NCBI RefSeq assembly: GCF_001625595.1
Contig: NZ_AUXT01000173.1
Location: forward strand, 1 to 64,000
DNA: 64,000 nt
Source: Pseudoalteromonas luteoviolacea NCIMB 1942
GTDB lineage: Bacteria > Pseudomonadota > Gammaproteobacteria > Enterobacterales > Alteromonadaceae
Reading direction: 5' to 3'
In this document: positions 1-8,991 of the stretch, in pieces
Layout: the number at the start of each line of letters is the position of its first letter
How positions within the stretch are numbered: position 1 is the stretch's first letter
Notes under the pieces: generated by a model
The model's database searches: none
Told to the model about the DNA's origin: nothing
The model's input: the letters and a program-made list of their open reading frames with translations, nothing else
Program-made: the position numbers and the translations under genes

Positions 1-374
1 TTGAACAAGTGGAAGCACCTGCTGCTGAGCCCGTTGTAGTTGAGCAACTAGAAGCTCCTGTTGAAAAAGTGAGTGTTGAGACGGTTAGCTCGAATAAGTC
101 AATTGAAGTTGTACAACCTTTAGAACAACCTCTAGTAGAAGTTGTAAATGTAGGAACAAGTAGCCAGACTACTGAGCGCGTGCGCTTCAATAGAAGTGCA
201 GCATCACCAATGACCAAAGCGAGCCCAAGCAAAGAACCTGAAAATGTAATCACACCTAACGCAATGCCAGACGAATTACGTACGATAATCCGCTCTAGCA
301 GCCTAGGAGCAGGTTCCAAAGCGCCTACAGCATGTGCAAGCGCAAAAATGGCATCTCCAGCACCTGTCGAATAA
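1..374 (+). CDS. rne: Ribonuclease E, C-terminal end (partial)
   Basis: The reading frame is open from the window edge and ends at 374. The visible 124 residues are low-complexity, rich in Val, Glu, Pro and Ala, as in the disordered C-terminal scaffold of RNase E. The segment with Ser-Pro-Met-Thr-Lys-Ala and the final Pro-Ala-Pro-Val-Glu resemble the end of gammaproteobacterial RNase E, which carries the sites that assemble the RNA degradosome at the inner membrane. The catalytic half lies outside the window. A strong terminator follows directly. The assignment rests on tail composition and the last residues only, so another Pro/Glu-rich protein cannot be fully excluded. Confidence 0.72.
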   Translation, partial: EQVEAPAAEPVVVEQLEAPVEKVSVETVSSNKSIEVVQPLEQPLVEVVNVGTSSQTTERVRFNRSAASPMTKASPSKEPENVITPNAMPDELRTIIRSSSLGAGSKAPTACASAKMASPAPVE

Positions 375-395
375 TAAGCATTCAGAATGCTTATG

Positions 396-426
396 AAAAA
401 ACCGACCACAATGTGGTCGGTTTTTT
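396..426 (+). terminator. Rho-independent terminator after rne
   Basis: An A tract, a perfect GC-rich inverted repeat (ACCGACCACA / TGTGGTCGGT) and a T tract form a classical intrinsic terminator 22 bases after the stop codon. A smaller hairpin (AGCATTC / GAATGCT) sits just before it. Confidence 0.9.
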
Positions 427-629
427 ATTTTTAATATCTCTGCCACAAGCCATCACTTCGCAATAGGTTTATCCAACTTGCAAAAGTAGTTGCTAGTTAC
501 AACATCACTATTTTGTTTTCACAATATGAAGCGAATAACTGACTTCTAGTATGTGAAATGAAAGCAACAAACAGCGCCCTTTGCCTTGTGCACCATATGA
601 TGAAAAGATCAAAGAATTTTGAGAGGTAT

Positions 630-669
630 TGTCAGACTATACTTGGAAATAAGTAAGTACAGTCTGACA
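630..669. repeat. 15-bp inverted repeat in rne-mltC-like intergenic gap
   Basis: TGTCAGACTATACTT is matched by AAGTACAGTCTGACA with one mismatch across a 10-base spacer. It lies just beyond the 3' end of the leftward transglycosylase gene, so it may be its transcription end or an RNA-stabilising hairpin, although no clear U tract follows. The rest of the gap between 427 and 693 shows nothing recognisable. Confidence 0.5.
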
Positions 670-693
670 TAAACGTAAGGTGGGATTGTTTTG

Positions 694-2022
694 CTAAATA
701 TACAACTTTTCGGCTTTCAATACTTTTTTCAAATAATGCTTAGTCTCGTCATAGGGTAAACCGCTTTGTAGCGCTTCTAAAACCCGCTCTGACGACATTG
801 AGTTGATAACTTTAGATGCACTATTAATATTTCTCGAACCATCGCTATTAAACACACGAGCTACATTACCAGCACCGGTGTTATATGCCGCTATCATGCA
901 GTATTTCCTGCTAACTGGATCTTTGATATTACGTAAATACCTGTCATTGAGTAAATGCAAATATGCAGTACCCGCCTCAATGTTATTATTTACGACAAAT
1001 AGGTAGGGAGCACTCATTGGTGCATCAATCTTAAATAAAAACCGATTTACGTCGACGCCAGCACTCGTAGGCACCACTTGCATTAGTCCATACGCTGGTA
1101 TGTGAGATTTGGCGAGCGGATTAAAGTGGCTTTCAGTGTGCATCACAGCAAGTACCAAGCTCGAATCAATATCAAAGCGCTCGCTCTGCTTCGAAATATG
1201 CTCTGTGTAGTGAGATGCACGCTTTTTAGCTAAACTGCCTTGTGGCAGTTTAATTGTTACCTTAGTTACTTTTTCGTCATTTTGACCGGCAATTTGTCTG
1301 ACTGATTGTGCCAAATTTTGGATGCGTTTAACTTCCAACTGTTCAAGCTTTGCCTTGTCTGCGTTTAGCTTTTCAACCACTTCACTTGCATCGCTTTGCG
1401 CGAGTGCGAGCTTCTCATCCGCTTTTTTGTCTAACAATTGCTTTTGCTCAACTGTCTGCTGCTTTATTTTTGCCTTGGCATCAATAATTGCATTAACTTT
1501 GAGATTTCGGTCTATTTTATACGCATCTTGGGAAGCTTCGCTGATCTTTGCAGGCTCACCATTTAAAAAGCTTTGTAGTACCGCGTTTTCTGATTGCCTA
1601 AATCGCTCGAACTCGCGTTTAATGTTCGACTCCGAAGGGGCGCCATCGCCATCATGACGAATACTTAAAGTTAACTCATTATTTTCGAAGTCAATTTCAA
1701 GTCTAGACAAATTATCTTCAGAATAGGAGACATACTCATTGCGAGACGCAACCTTAGCCTCACCCCAGTGCTTGATTAGCTCATCTCTGAAGGCATCATA
1801 TTCCGCTAAGTGTTGCTCTACAAATTGCTCGTATTCTCCCAAGTGTGCTGCTTTGAACTGTTCAAATTCACTTCTCGTCTCAGCATTCTCAGGTGAAGTT
1901 TGAGCCTTGCTATCATAACCTTCCATTTCTTTTGATAGTTCATCAAAAGGCGAAGAGCTATTAGCATAAGAAGCCCCAATTACAAGCTGAGACAACACTG
2001 TTAATGCTAGTACTTTTTTCAC
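694..2022 (-). CDS. MltC-like lytic murein transglycosylase
   Basis: This is a 442-residue exported protein. A signal peptide (about residues 1-20, ending Ser-Tyr-Ala) has no lipobox Cys, unlike E. coli MltC. The middle (about 180-240) is Lys/Glu/Gln-rich and probably coiled coil. The C-terminal third is an SLT-type transglycosylase domain: the catalytic Glu sits in MHTESHFNP (about residue 296), followed by AYGLMQVV and IAAYNTGAGNVARVF, all family motifs. The enzyme should cleave glycan strands of peptidoglycan in the periplasm. The neighbours are lipoproteins and an LpoB-like protein, which fits cell-wall growth. The N-terminal half looks like a DUF3393-type MltC extension. The overall class is secure, the MltC orthology less so. 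Confidence 0.82.
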   Translation of the reverse strand: MKKVLALTVLSQLVIGASYANSSSPFDELSKEMEGYDSKAQTSPENAETRSEFEQFKAAHLGEYEQFVEQHLAEYDAFRDELIKHWGEAKVASRNEYVSYSEDNLSRLEIDFENNELTLSIRHDGDGAPSESNIKREFERFRQSENAVLQSFLNGEPAKISEASQDAYKIDRNLKVNAIIDAKAKIKQQTVEQKQLLDKKADEKLALAQSDASEVVEKLNADKAKLEQLEVKRIQNLAQSVRQIAGQNDEKVTKVTIKLPQGSLAKKRASHYTEHISKQSERFDIDSSLVLAVMHTESHFNPLAKSHIPAYGLMQVVPTSAGVDVNRFLFKIDAPMSAPYLFVVNNNIEAGTAYLHLLNDRYLRNIKDPVSRKYCMIAAYNTGAGNVARVFNSDGSRNINSASKVINSMSSERVLEALQSGLPYDETKHYLKKVLKAEKLYI

Positions 2023-2039
2023 TTTTTAATCCTTACAAG

Positions 2040-2064
2040 CAAAAAACGCACCCAAAGGCGCGTT
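2040..2064 (-). terminator. Terminator between the leftward lipoprotein and transglycosylase genes
   Basis: On the minus strand AAAACGCGCC, a short loop and GGTGCGTTTTTT form a hairpin with a T run directly after the stop of the LPP20-like gene. It suggests that this gene and the transglycosylase gene are separate or attenuated units. Confidence 0.65.
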
Positions 2065-2067
2065 TTA

Positions 2068-2646
2068 TTAGTTGGTCAATCTAGCAATTTCTTTTTCAAG
2101 ATCTTTCTCTGCTTTATATGCTTTGAACTCTTGATAAAGGAATTTTTCGTCTTGTGGATTAATATCTTTTTTACTCTCTTTGATAACATCTTTGAACAAA
2201 GATTGTGTTAATTGTGGTGATAGCACAACCAATGAGCAGTAGTAATCTTTGCCAGCAATCTCTACAACGTCTGCTTTATTTACGCGAGAGCCTCGAAGCG
2301 TTTGCTTTGTAAGCTGCTTTGATACTGAGCTAAATGTTGAACCAACAGTCGTTTCATCATTCGCATCTGTGCGGTTTGCAAAAGTTTTATCTAAACCTTC
2401 AATACGTGTTTCAATTTGTTGCGCTAGTGCCAAACGCGCATTTGCAACTGAGCTCTTTTGGTCAATAGATATGTTACCAGAAAATTTTACACAATCCGCT
2501 GCTGCGATCCCGTTTTCTATTGTCGGGTTTAACACCCAGTCAGGAATATTCACTTTTGACTGAGAGGCAGACTGTTCTTTGGTTGAGCTACATCCTGCCA
2601 ATATCCCTGTAACAAGCACTGTTGTAAGTAGCGATTTAAGTTTCAT
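2068..2646 (-). CDS. LPP20-like outer-membrane lipoprotein
   Basis: A 192-residue protein with a lipoprotein signal peptide and lipobox (Leu-Ala-Gly-Cys, Cys at about residue 19). The body resembles the LPP20 lipoprotein family: a WVLNP segment after the linker, then a helix with ANARLALAQQIETRIEG, which is the typical LPP20 pattern of Ala-rich helix and conserved Arg. The function of this family is not known; members often sit with LpoB- and COG3014-type lipoproteins, as here. A second LPP20-type protein is encoded at 5178-6173, so the locus carries two paralogues on opposite strands. It is transcribed divergently from the COG3014-like gene, with a 193-base promoter region between them. Confidence 0.72.
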   Translation of the reverse strand: MKLKSLLTTVLVTGILAGCSSTKEQSASQSKVNIPDWVLNPTIENGIAAADCVKFSGNISIDQKSSVANARLALAQQIETRIEGLDKTFANRTDANDETTVGSTFSSVSKQLTKQTLRGSRVNKADVVEIAGKDYYCSLVVLSPQLTQSLFKDVIKESKKDINPQDEKFLYQEFKAYKAEKDLEKEIARLTN

Positions 2647-2839
2647 GGTGGTTTCCTTCGTCAGATTAATTGCCTAAAGCGATGATTTAAATTTATCAAA
2701 AGGCTGGGCCAATTACAGTAATAAATTGTAAGAACGATTTTTTACAACTTTGTTCTTTAAAAAAACTAAAAAAATCTTAAACTTGGAGACAATATAACTG
2801 AATTACTTGGTATAGTCACCGATATGTTTTTAACAAGTC

Positions 2840-4561
2840 ATGGATGTCAACGTGCAATCTAGTGTTATTTCTCATTTTTTCCTCGCGAGTAGCATCGTAC
2901 TACTTACGCTGCTAACAGGCTGCCAATCTACACCTGCGAACAAAAGTGCAATTCTTTTAGCACAGCAAGGGAACTTCGAGTCTGCAAAACAAGCGATTAG
3001 AAATGATTACTCAGCGGCAGGAAAAAGTAAGCTGTTGCATTACCTAGAATTGGGTATGCTTAATCACCTACAAGGGAACTATGAGCGCAGTAACGCGCTT
3101 TTATCTCAAGCTCAAGAAATCATTGAGGCACAATATACCATAAGTGTTGTTGAGTCGGCTGTGGCATTGGTCAGCGGTCCCACGTACACAACGTATGCTG
3201 GTAAGGTCTACCATCGGCCCTTAATAAACTTATACAAAGCACTCAACTATAACGCATTGGCAAATCGAGCTGGGCCAAAAAAGCAACAATACCTCGATTC
3301 TGCAATGGTCGAAATGAGACAGCTTGATACATATCTAGTTAAGTTAAAAAACGACACTGGGGGTTATGACGAAACATCTGATGTTGAGCCTACTTCAGAT
3401 AATTTGACGAACCAAATATTTAAGTTGCTCCAGCCAGTATTTGCCCCCAACGACTTATTGGTCAACATCGACTACAAAGATGATGCCTTTGCACATTATA
3501 TTAGTGGCATGTTGTTTGAACGCAGCAGAGAGCTAGACTCAGCTCGAATACAATACCAAAGAGCAGCTAATGCTTTTGATAACGGTTTCGCAGAGCAATA
3601 CAATTTAGATAACAAGAGAATTATTGCTCAAGTTTATGCGGACTTAATTCGAGTCATGACTGATGCGGGCGGATATAAAAGCGAAATTCGCCAAATAAAC
3701 AAAAAAATTGGAAAAGCAGTGAAGGCAGACAAAAAGCCTTTACTCAATGTCATTCAAAATGTAGGTATTGGACCACAACGAAAAGAGTTTAATTTACTTC
3801 TTAAAGCAGATCATGACGCAAAGGCACTCGTCATGACTCCCATTTTGTGGGGCACAGACAAAGAACGTAAAGCGCAAATGAGATGGTTTCAAATGTTATT
3901 TGCCGATACCAGTATTTTTGACATGGTACAAAATTACGCAATGGGAGATATTGGAGACGTCGCTATGGGAGCTCTGACAAAGAGAATTCCTTTGGGTCCG
4001 CTTTGGGATGACGCTGAAGACATTGGCTTAATCCAGGCTTTAGAATACGGCAGTCGTATTTCAGTAACTTACTTAGAACCTTTGCAGCAAAAAATAAAAA
4101 GCGCAGAGGTATGGGTTAACGGTCAAAAAGCAGCAGAGTTAGACAAAATATACTCGGTCAGCCTGTTGACCCTTCAAGACGCGCTAAGGAATGCAAACTC
4201 AGAAATACAGGTCGCGCTTACAAGAGAAATCATTAAAGCCATTACGGCGCAGAAAACCATTAATGCGACAGGCTTAGATCAGTCATTTACAGGCTTTGCT
4301 AAGTTTGCCACCTCTGTTGTAAACGCGGTCACCGCGTCAGCTGACTTAAGGCAGTGGCAATCGCTTCCTGCGCAAATCTATTATGCGCAAATACCGCTAG
4401 ATAAAGGTACTTATGAGATCACTTTAAAAACTCACCTCACTACAGGAAGAGTGATCGAACAATCAGCAGCTGTAGATGTGTCGGACAATATCACTCTTTG
4501 GCACACTCGCACATTTTTGCAGCAGTCACGAGTCACTGCTCCAGATTCAACTTTTTTATAA
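2840..4561 (+). CDS. COG3014-type lipoprotein with TPR-like repeats
   Basis: A 573-residue lipoprotein with a hydrophobic signal segment (about residues 10-28) ending in a Leu-Leu-Thr-Gly-Cys lipobox. Residues about 35-280 form helical pairs of TPR type (for example LLHYLELGMLNHLQGNYERS). The C-terminal half contains the strand-rich part typical of COG3014 proteins, including ALEYGSRISVTYLEP. It is followed after 12 bases by the LpoB-like gene and then by an LPP20-type gene, so all three are probably one operon for an outer-membrane lipoprotein set. No precise role is established for the family. The start at 2840 gives a long n-region; an alternative GTG at 2852 is possible. Confidence 0.7.
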   Translation: MDVNVQSSVISHFFLASSIVLLTLLTGCQSTPANKSAILLAQQGNFESAKQAIRNDYSAAGKSKLLHYLELGMLNHLQGNYERSNALLSQAQEIIEAQYTISVVESAVALVSGPTYTTYAGKVYHRPLINLYKALNYNALANRAGPKKQQYLDSAMVEMRQLDTYLVKLKNDTGGYDETSDVEPTSDNLTNQIFKLLQPVFAPNDLLVNIDYKDDAFAHYISGMLFERSRELDSARIQYQRAANAFDNGFAEQYNLDNKRIIAQVYADLIRVMTDAGGYKSEIRQINKKIGKAVKADKKPLLNVIQNVGIGPQRKEFNLLLKADHDAKALVMTPILWGTDKERKAQMRWFQMLFADTSIFDMVQNYAMGDIGDVAMGALTKRIPLGPLWDDAEDIGLIQALEYGSRISVTYLEPLQQKIKSAEVWVNGQKAAELDKIYSVSLLTLQDALRNANSEIQVALTREIIKAITAQKTINATGLDQSFTGFAKFATSVVNAVTASADLRQWQSLPAQIYYAQIPLDKGTYEITLKTHLTTGRVIEQSAAVDVSDNITLWHTRTFLQQSRVTAPDSTFL

Positions 4562-4573
4562 TGGAAAAATGTT

Positions 4574-5188
4574 ATGGAATGTAATAAAACCTTGTTAAAA
4601 ATCACACCACTCGTTATCGCATGTACGCTTGCTGTATCAGGTTGTTCGTCAACCAAAGTGCAACGAGTAGATGCAAATCAAGAGGTTGCATTGTCTGACA
4701 AATGGAATGGAAAGGATTCTCAACTCGTTGCAGAAGCCATGATTAATGACATGCTAAGCTTCCCTTGGGTTAACGATCACTTACAAAAAGAAGGTCAAAG
4801 ACCTGCTATCATCATTCAGTCAGTACGCAATAAGTCACACCAACATATTGCAGTAGACACGTTTTTAAACGATCTAAAGCGTTCAATTTTACGTAGTGGC
4901 CAAGCTGATTTCGTTGCCAATAAAAACGTTAGACGCGAGATCCGTGATGAACGAAAAGACCAAGAACTTAACTCAAGCCTAGAAACGCAAAATGAGATGG
5001 GTCAAGAGCAAGGAGCTGACTACGCGCTTTCTGGCACCATCAATTCATTTGTTGATGAGCAAGGCGGCAGCCGCGTAACTTTTTATCAAGTTGACCTACG
5101 CCTTATTGACATGACAACAAACCGTGAGGTATGGAATGGACAAAAGAAAATTCAAAAATTGCAGGAACGTTCACGTTTTGGCTTCTAA
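4574..5188 (+). CDS. LpoB-like penicillin-binding protein activator (lipoprotein)
   Basis: A 204-residue lipoprotein (lipobox Val-Ser-Gly-Cys at about residue 24). The body matches the LpoB / PF13036 pattern: a segment with RPAIIIQSVRNKS, a variable helix, then GADYALSGTINS and VDLRLIDMTTNREVWNGQK near the end. LpoB is anchored in the outer membrane and reaches through peptidoglycan to stimulate PBP1b. Here it is shorter in its linker than E. coli LpoB. It is the middle gene of a three-gene lipoprotein operon; its last 11 bases overlap the next gene. The family match is good, but a PBP partner is inferred and not shown by the sequence. Confidence 0.75.
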   Translation: MECNKTLLKITPLVIACTLAVSGCSSTKVQRVDANQEVALSDKWNGKDSQLVAEAMINDMLSFPWVNDHLQKEGQRPAIIIQSVRNKSHQHIAVDTFLNDLKRSILRSGQADFVANKNVRREIRDERKDQELNSSLETQNEMGQEQGADYALSGTINSFVDEQGGSRVTFYQVDLRLIDMTTNREVWNGQKKIQKLQERSRFGF

Positions 5189-6173
5189 ATGCCTATTGGC
5201 CGCACTGGTGAGTGTCGCCGTACTAACTGGGTGTAAATCAAACTCAGTTAGTCAAACGCAAGTAAACGCAGCGCCTCAGTGGACCTCTGTCACACCAACG
5301 TCTAATTACCTAATTTATGGTGTTGGGACGGCTCAAAACACCGGAGATGAGCAGCAAGCAAAACTTGCAGCACAAGAATCTGCACGTTTGGCACTCGCCA
5401 AGCAACTGAATGTCACCATTTCGGCAAATACGACCATTAAGCAACAGGCTGATGATAAGTCGATGACTTTTCATATTGATGAGCTAATTCAGTCAAAAGT
5501 ACCAAACATTCAGCTTCAGGGTGTAAAAATTGAAGATGAGTACTTTAACATTCAGCAACAGACTGCTTATGCATTGGCCGCTTTCAATCGCACTGAAGCA
5601 GTTATGCAAACCGAGCTTTCAATCAGTGGGTTAGATGACGAAATCTCACAATTTAATTTAGAGAATGCGGGAAATAAAACACTGACTTTAAAGCGCGCAG
5701 TCACATTAAAAGAGTTAGTTGTTAAGCGTGACAAACTGAATCAATACCTGCAAATGTTACAAGCACCGCATGTAACAATGCCAACCTCAGTTCGCACTAA
5801 ACAAGCTTTAGCCGACGAAATACTCAATAATATTAGCTTTAGTATCACAGCTGACCATGGTGGACATGACAAAGTGAGGGACCTGCTTGCTCGTGCCCTC
5901 ACTAGCCAAGGTATTAAAATTACCGACCAAGGCGCTGACTTTGCACTACAATTTCGCGTGGACTGGCAAGACATGAAGAAGTCGGGCACCTATTATAGTC
6001 TCGCAGAGAGCTTTTTAGTGATTACAGAAGCTGGCGAAGAAAAAGCCCATTTTAATGCAAAGGTAAAAGCGGCTTCTAGTTTCAAAGACACTGCCAAAAG
6101 CAATGCGATGGGTAAACTCGCCGACAAGCTTGGGCAACAATTAGCCGAGTTTGTCGTTTCAGGCAAATCTTAA
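5178..6173 (+). CDS. LPP20-family lipoprotein, TTG start
   Basis: The TTG at 5178 is chosen as start because it gives a clean lipoprotein signal peptide (about 18 residues, lipobox Leu-Thr-Gly-Cys) and lies about 10 bases after an AGGA motif. An upstream ATG at 5124 would add a charged stretch ahead of the signal and a longer overlap with the LpoB-like gene. The 331-residue protein begins with an LPP20 domain (APQWT, then AAQESARLALAKQLNV). The C-terminal part (about 210-330) may be a second domain resembling the LpoB/CsgG fold. It overlaps the LpoB-like gene by 11 bases, so translation is probably coupled. A bidirectional terminator follows. Confidence 0.7.
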   Translation: MASKCLLAALVSVAVLTGCKSNSVSQTQVNAAPQWTSVTPTSNYLIYGVGTAQNTGDEQQAKLAAQESARLALAKQLNVTISANTTIKQQADDKSMTFHIDELIQSKVPNIQLQGVKIEDEYFNIQQQTAYALAAFNRTEAVMQTELSISGLDDEISQFNLENAGNKTLTLKRAVTLKELVVKRDKLNQYLQMLQAPHVTMPTSVRTKQALADEILNNISFSITADHGGHDKVRDLLARALTSQGIKITDQGADFALQFRVDWQDMKKSGTYYSLAESFLVITEAGEEKAHFNAKVKAASSFKDTAKSNAMGKLADKLGQQLAEFVVSGKS

Positions 6174-6177
6174 AATT

Positions 6178-6202
6178 AAAAAAGGCCGTTAAGGCCTTTT
6201 TT
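6178..6202. terminator. Bidirectional terminator between lipoprotein operon and yejK
   Basis: AAAAAAGGCC, a five-base loop and GGCCTTTTTT form a symmetric hairpin with A and T tracts on either side, so it can end both the rightward lipoprotein operon and the leftward yejK transcript. It overlaps the yejK stop codon. Confidence 0.88.
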
Positions 6203-7211
6203 AATTCTCTTGTGAGTATTTTTCTAACTGATCTTTTAAATTCGGTGGAACGCCTTTAATTGTAAGTGTGTCACTCACAGGATCATATATTACTCGCTCT
6301 CCTAAGTGCTTACGTTCAAACCCAACACTCACACCACCACCCATACCAGAGAATTTCACCATTGCAGTAACGGTCTTTTTATCCAGCGGAAATGACTCTT
6401 CAAGCTCGTAACCTTGCTCCTTATAAAAGTCTTCAAATTGGACTTCTGACGACTTTGATAGCGTATCTGACAACCCTTCTATATCCGCATCTTCACCGCT
6501 ATTAATACAGTCGTTGCAATAGTCGAAAACTTCTTTACGTATTACATCTTTCTCTGATTTTTCAAACTGTTGCTCTGACAAGTAGTCTTCTACTGCATGT
6601 AGCATCGTCTGCGACTGTTGCTTTGGATCCACACCTTCAGCACAACCTAAAAAGTCTAAAAAGAAATCTGCAACTTTGCGTCCTGCTCGCCCTTTAATAA
6701 ATGAGATGTAACGGTTCTCATCAGCCTGAGTATCCCAAGCAGTCAGATCAATACGCGCCGCCAATTGCATGCGAGAAATGTCGAGGTGCCTTGAGCTCGC
6801 TAAATCTAGCTCAGAAGTAATAGAGTAATGCTCTTTAATACTGATTTGAGCAATTAACATATAATCGCATCCAACATACTGATAGTGGCAAAATACTAAA
6901 TATCCTGTTTCATGAAACGCATATTTATTTAGCTCTTCTTTTAGGACTTCAGTTGCCTGCTGGGTCATGTGCCAAAACCCAAGCTCACTATTACGATAGC
7001 TTTGCATCGTAGAAGCTACCGTACTATTTTTATCACCGTCAAATGCACAATAACCTTTACCAGGTTTACCATTATATGCATGATGCAACTGCTCAATAAA
7101 AACATTTACACGGTCGTTAATCACCATTTCGTCTTCACGTAAATGGATCTCTGTTTCTTCGTCACGCTTGTCTACATAATGTACAACAAGCTTTTTCACC
7201 TCAATGCTCAT
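6201..7211 (-). CDS. yejK: Nucleoid-associated protein YejK/NdpA
   Basis: A 336-residue protein starting at the ATG at 7211, where similarity to YejK begins (MSIEVKKLVVHYVDK). Longer upstream starts would run into the divergent yejL gene. The YejK features seen are the FIKGRAGRKVADFFLDFLG segment, the Cys-containing VFDYCNDC stretch and the C-terminal IIYDP-like strand ending in GVPPNLKDQL. YejK is a minor nucleoid protein that binds DNA and has been linked to topoisomerase IV. The divergent yejL-yejM pair is the usual neighbour, which supports the call. Confidence 0.93.
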   Translation of the reverse strand: MSIEVKKLVVHYVDKRDEETEIHLREDEMVINDRVNVFIEQLHHAYNGKPGKGYCAFDGDKNSTVASTMQSYRNSELGFWHMTQQATEVLKEELNKYAFHETGYLVFCHYQYVGCDYMLIAQISIKEHYSITSELDLASSRHLDISRMQLAARIDLTAWDTQADENRYISFIKGRAGRKVADFFLDFLGCAEGVDPKQQSQTMLHAVEDYLSEQQFEKSEKDVIRKEVFDYCNDCINSGEDADIEGLSDTLSKSSEVQFEDFYKEQGYELEESFPLDKKTVTAMVKFSGMGGGVSVGFERKHLGERVIYDPVSDTLTIKGVPPNLKDQLEKYSQEN

Positions 7212-7277
7212 CTTTGTTTTTAACGCCTCTGGTGTTAGAATATGAAGAATTGTAACTCTATTAATTTGAACCAACCG

Positions 7278-7490
7278 ATGCCAATTCAGTCTAAATATTC
7301 CAATGAACAAGTAGAACAAATTGTTGATAGTTTAATCAATGTACTCCAAGAGCACAAAACACCTGTCGATTTGAGTCTAATGTGTTTAGGAAATTCTATC
7401 ACGCACATTTTAAAAGAACATGTGCCAGAAGCTAAAAGACAGGAAGTTGCTGAAAACTTCGCCAAGGCGCTTATTCAATCGGTAAAATAA
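7278..7490 (+). CDS. yejL: YejL family protein (DUF1414)
   Basis: A 70-residue protein. The start at 7278 (MPIQSKYSNEQVE) is where YejL proteins begin. The conserved features are QSKYSN at the N-terminus, VDLSLMCLGN in the middle and the helical FAKALIQSV end. The function is unknown; it is a small soluble protein encoded between yejK and yejM. It lies 4 bases ahead of yejM, so the two are surely co-transcribed, and 66 bases of shared promoter region separate it from divergent yejK. Confidence 0.92.
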   Translation: MPIQSKYSNEQVEQIVDSLINVLQEHKTPVDLSLMCLGNSITHILKEHVPEAKRQEVAENFAKALIQSVK

Positions 7491-7494
7491 CGGA

Positions 7495-8991
7495 ATGAAT
7501 CTCACACCACACAGTCCTTTTTCGTCAAAAGCGAGTCAACTACTTAGTTGGGGGCACTGGTTTACCTTTGCCAATATAGGGTTAGTGCTCGTCATAGCGC
7601 TGACCTACTTGGCAGCGGATTCTGCACCAAATAGTTTTGGTGGCTGGGTTTACATGATTGTCACTTGGCTAAGTCATACCAGCTTCATTACTTTTTGCGC
7701 ATTTGTGCTCACAGTATTCCCTTTAAGCCTCGTGTTTCCTTACCCCAGGCATATTCGGGGGATGGCTGCGGTTATCGCTACTGTAGGTATATTAACTTTA
7801 TGCCTAGATGCCTTTGTGTATTATCAACAGGGTTATCATATTAGCGTTCAATCGCTGCCAGAGATAGTATCGCTGTTAGTGGGCATGATAAATGGTTTAT
7901 CTATCACAACCGCCTTGTTTATCACCTTTTTAGTGGTGATCATACTGACGTTTGAGCTGGTAGTTGGTAACCATGCTTGGCGACATTTAGACAAATTAAA
8001 GTCATACCGGTTTCCAAAATATGCAACGGCTGTATTAGTTAGCAGCTTTGCCATTAGCCATCTTATGCACGTTTGGGCTGATGCTAATAACTACTTTGAT
8101 ATTACAAAGCAAGATAATGTACTGCCTCTGTCTTACCCAACGACAGCCAAAACCTTGCTCGCAAGACACGAACTTCTCGATTTGAATGAATATCAGCAAG
8201 CAAGAACCGTTCGCTTGGAAAATGCGACTTCCAACTACCAGTTGCCGGCAAACCTACCAGCATGTAAGTTTGATGCAGCACCAGTAGAAATAGTCGTTAT
8301 GACAGAGCAGCTCAATAGTGATGATGGTCTATTTCAGGACCCGCAGTGGTTTACGCATGCACAACTCTTAGTACCTACCAATCATTTGGACCGGTACTTT
8401 AATCTAGTGTATGGTCTCCCAGCTTATTATCGTACAACAGTCACAGAGCGGCGTTTAACCCCTGTATGGAATACGTCAGATACACTTTCTCTCGTTGGTG
8501 AAGTTCCGTTTGATTACCTCAAACGAGACGAAAACGATGGTCAAGTACGCTTTTTGTTTAGTGACAAGTTACCGGAATTTGATGACAATAAAAACTACAT
8601 TGTTATTGAGCAAAGTAATGAAAAATCAATTGTAACCCAAACGAACTTACACACTAATTTGCCTTACTTTTCAGAACACAGTGGTCTGATGCAAGGTAAT
8701 GATATTATTATGACTTTGCTAGATAAGCATTTTGGCTGTGGCCAATTAGCACAGCAGACAATGCTCGGAAACGTCATTGGCTCAGAGTCGGTAAACCAAG
8801 GGGTTAACTACTCTCAGGGAGTGTTAATCGCTTACAAAAAAGACCGAATTATTCTGGTAAATCATGATGGCAGTCACAAGCAAATATCTGCAAAAGAAGG
8901 GTTCCACATTGAACAAAAGCTAGATACCCCTTTCCTTGTACAGAGTATCAAGCGACTTAAGCAATTTACCGGTAAAGCACCCAACCTATAG
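7495..8991 (+). CDS. yejM: YejM/PbgA-like inner-membrane protein with shortened periplasmic domain
   Basis: A 498-residue protein. The N-terminal half has five membrane segments (about residues 20-200) with YejM signatures: SWGHWFTFANI at the start, SHLMHVWADANNYF and LPLSYPTTAKTLLARHELLD at the membrane-periplasm junction. In E. coli this protein senses lipopolysaccharide and controls LpxC turnover through LapB. The periplasmic part is about 90 residues shorter than in E. coli (586 aa), and the region that forms the sulfatase-like pseudo-active site is hardly recognisable, although GLPAYYRT and a C-terminal GVLIAYKKDRIILVNHDG remain. It is co-transcribed with yejL and ends in a terminator. 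Confidence 0.88.
   Translation: MNLTPHSPFSSKASQLLSWGHWFTFANIGLVLVIALTYLAADSAPNSFGGWVYMIVTWLSHTSFITFCAFVLTVFPLSLVFPYPRHIRGMAAVIATVGILTLCLDAFVYYQQGYHISVQSLPEIVSLLVGMINGLSITTALFITFLVVIILTFELVVGNHAWRHLDKLKSYRFPKYATAVLVSSFAISHLMHVWADANNYFDITKQDNVLPLSYPTTAKTLLARHELLDLNEYQQARTVRLENATSNYQLPANLPACKFDAAPVEIVVMTEQLNSDDGLFQDPQWFTHAQLLVPTNHLDRYFNLVYGLPAYYRTTVTERRLTPVWNTSDTLSLVGEVPFDYLKRDENDGQVRFLFSDKLPEFDDNKNYIVIEQSNEKSIVTQTNLHTNLPYFSEHSGLMQGNDIIMTLLDKHFGCGQLAQQTMLGNVIGSESVNQGVNYSQGVLIAYKKDRIILVNHDGSHKQISAKEGFHIEQKLDTPFLVQSIKRLKQFTGKAPNL

Noticed and set aside
1322-1657. 111-codon rightward open frame
   Set aside because: Antisense to the coiled-coil part of the transglycosylase gene; Ser/Phe-rich shadow of Lys/Glu codons.
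7212-7319. N-terminal extension of yejK
   Set aside because: It overlaps the divergent yejL gene and its sequence shows no similarity to YejK; the family start is at 7211.
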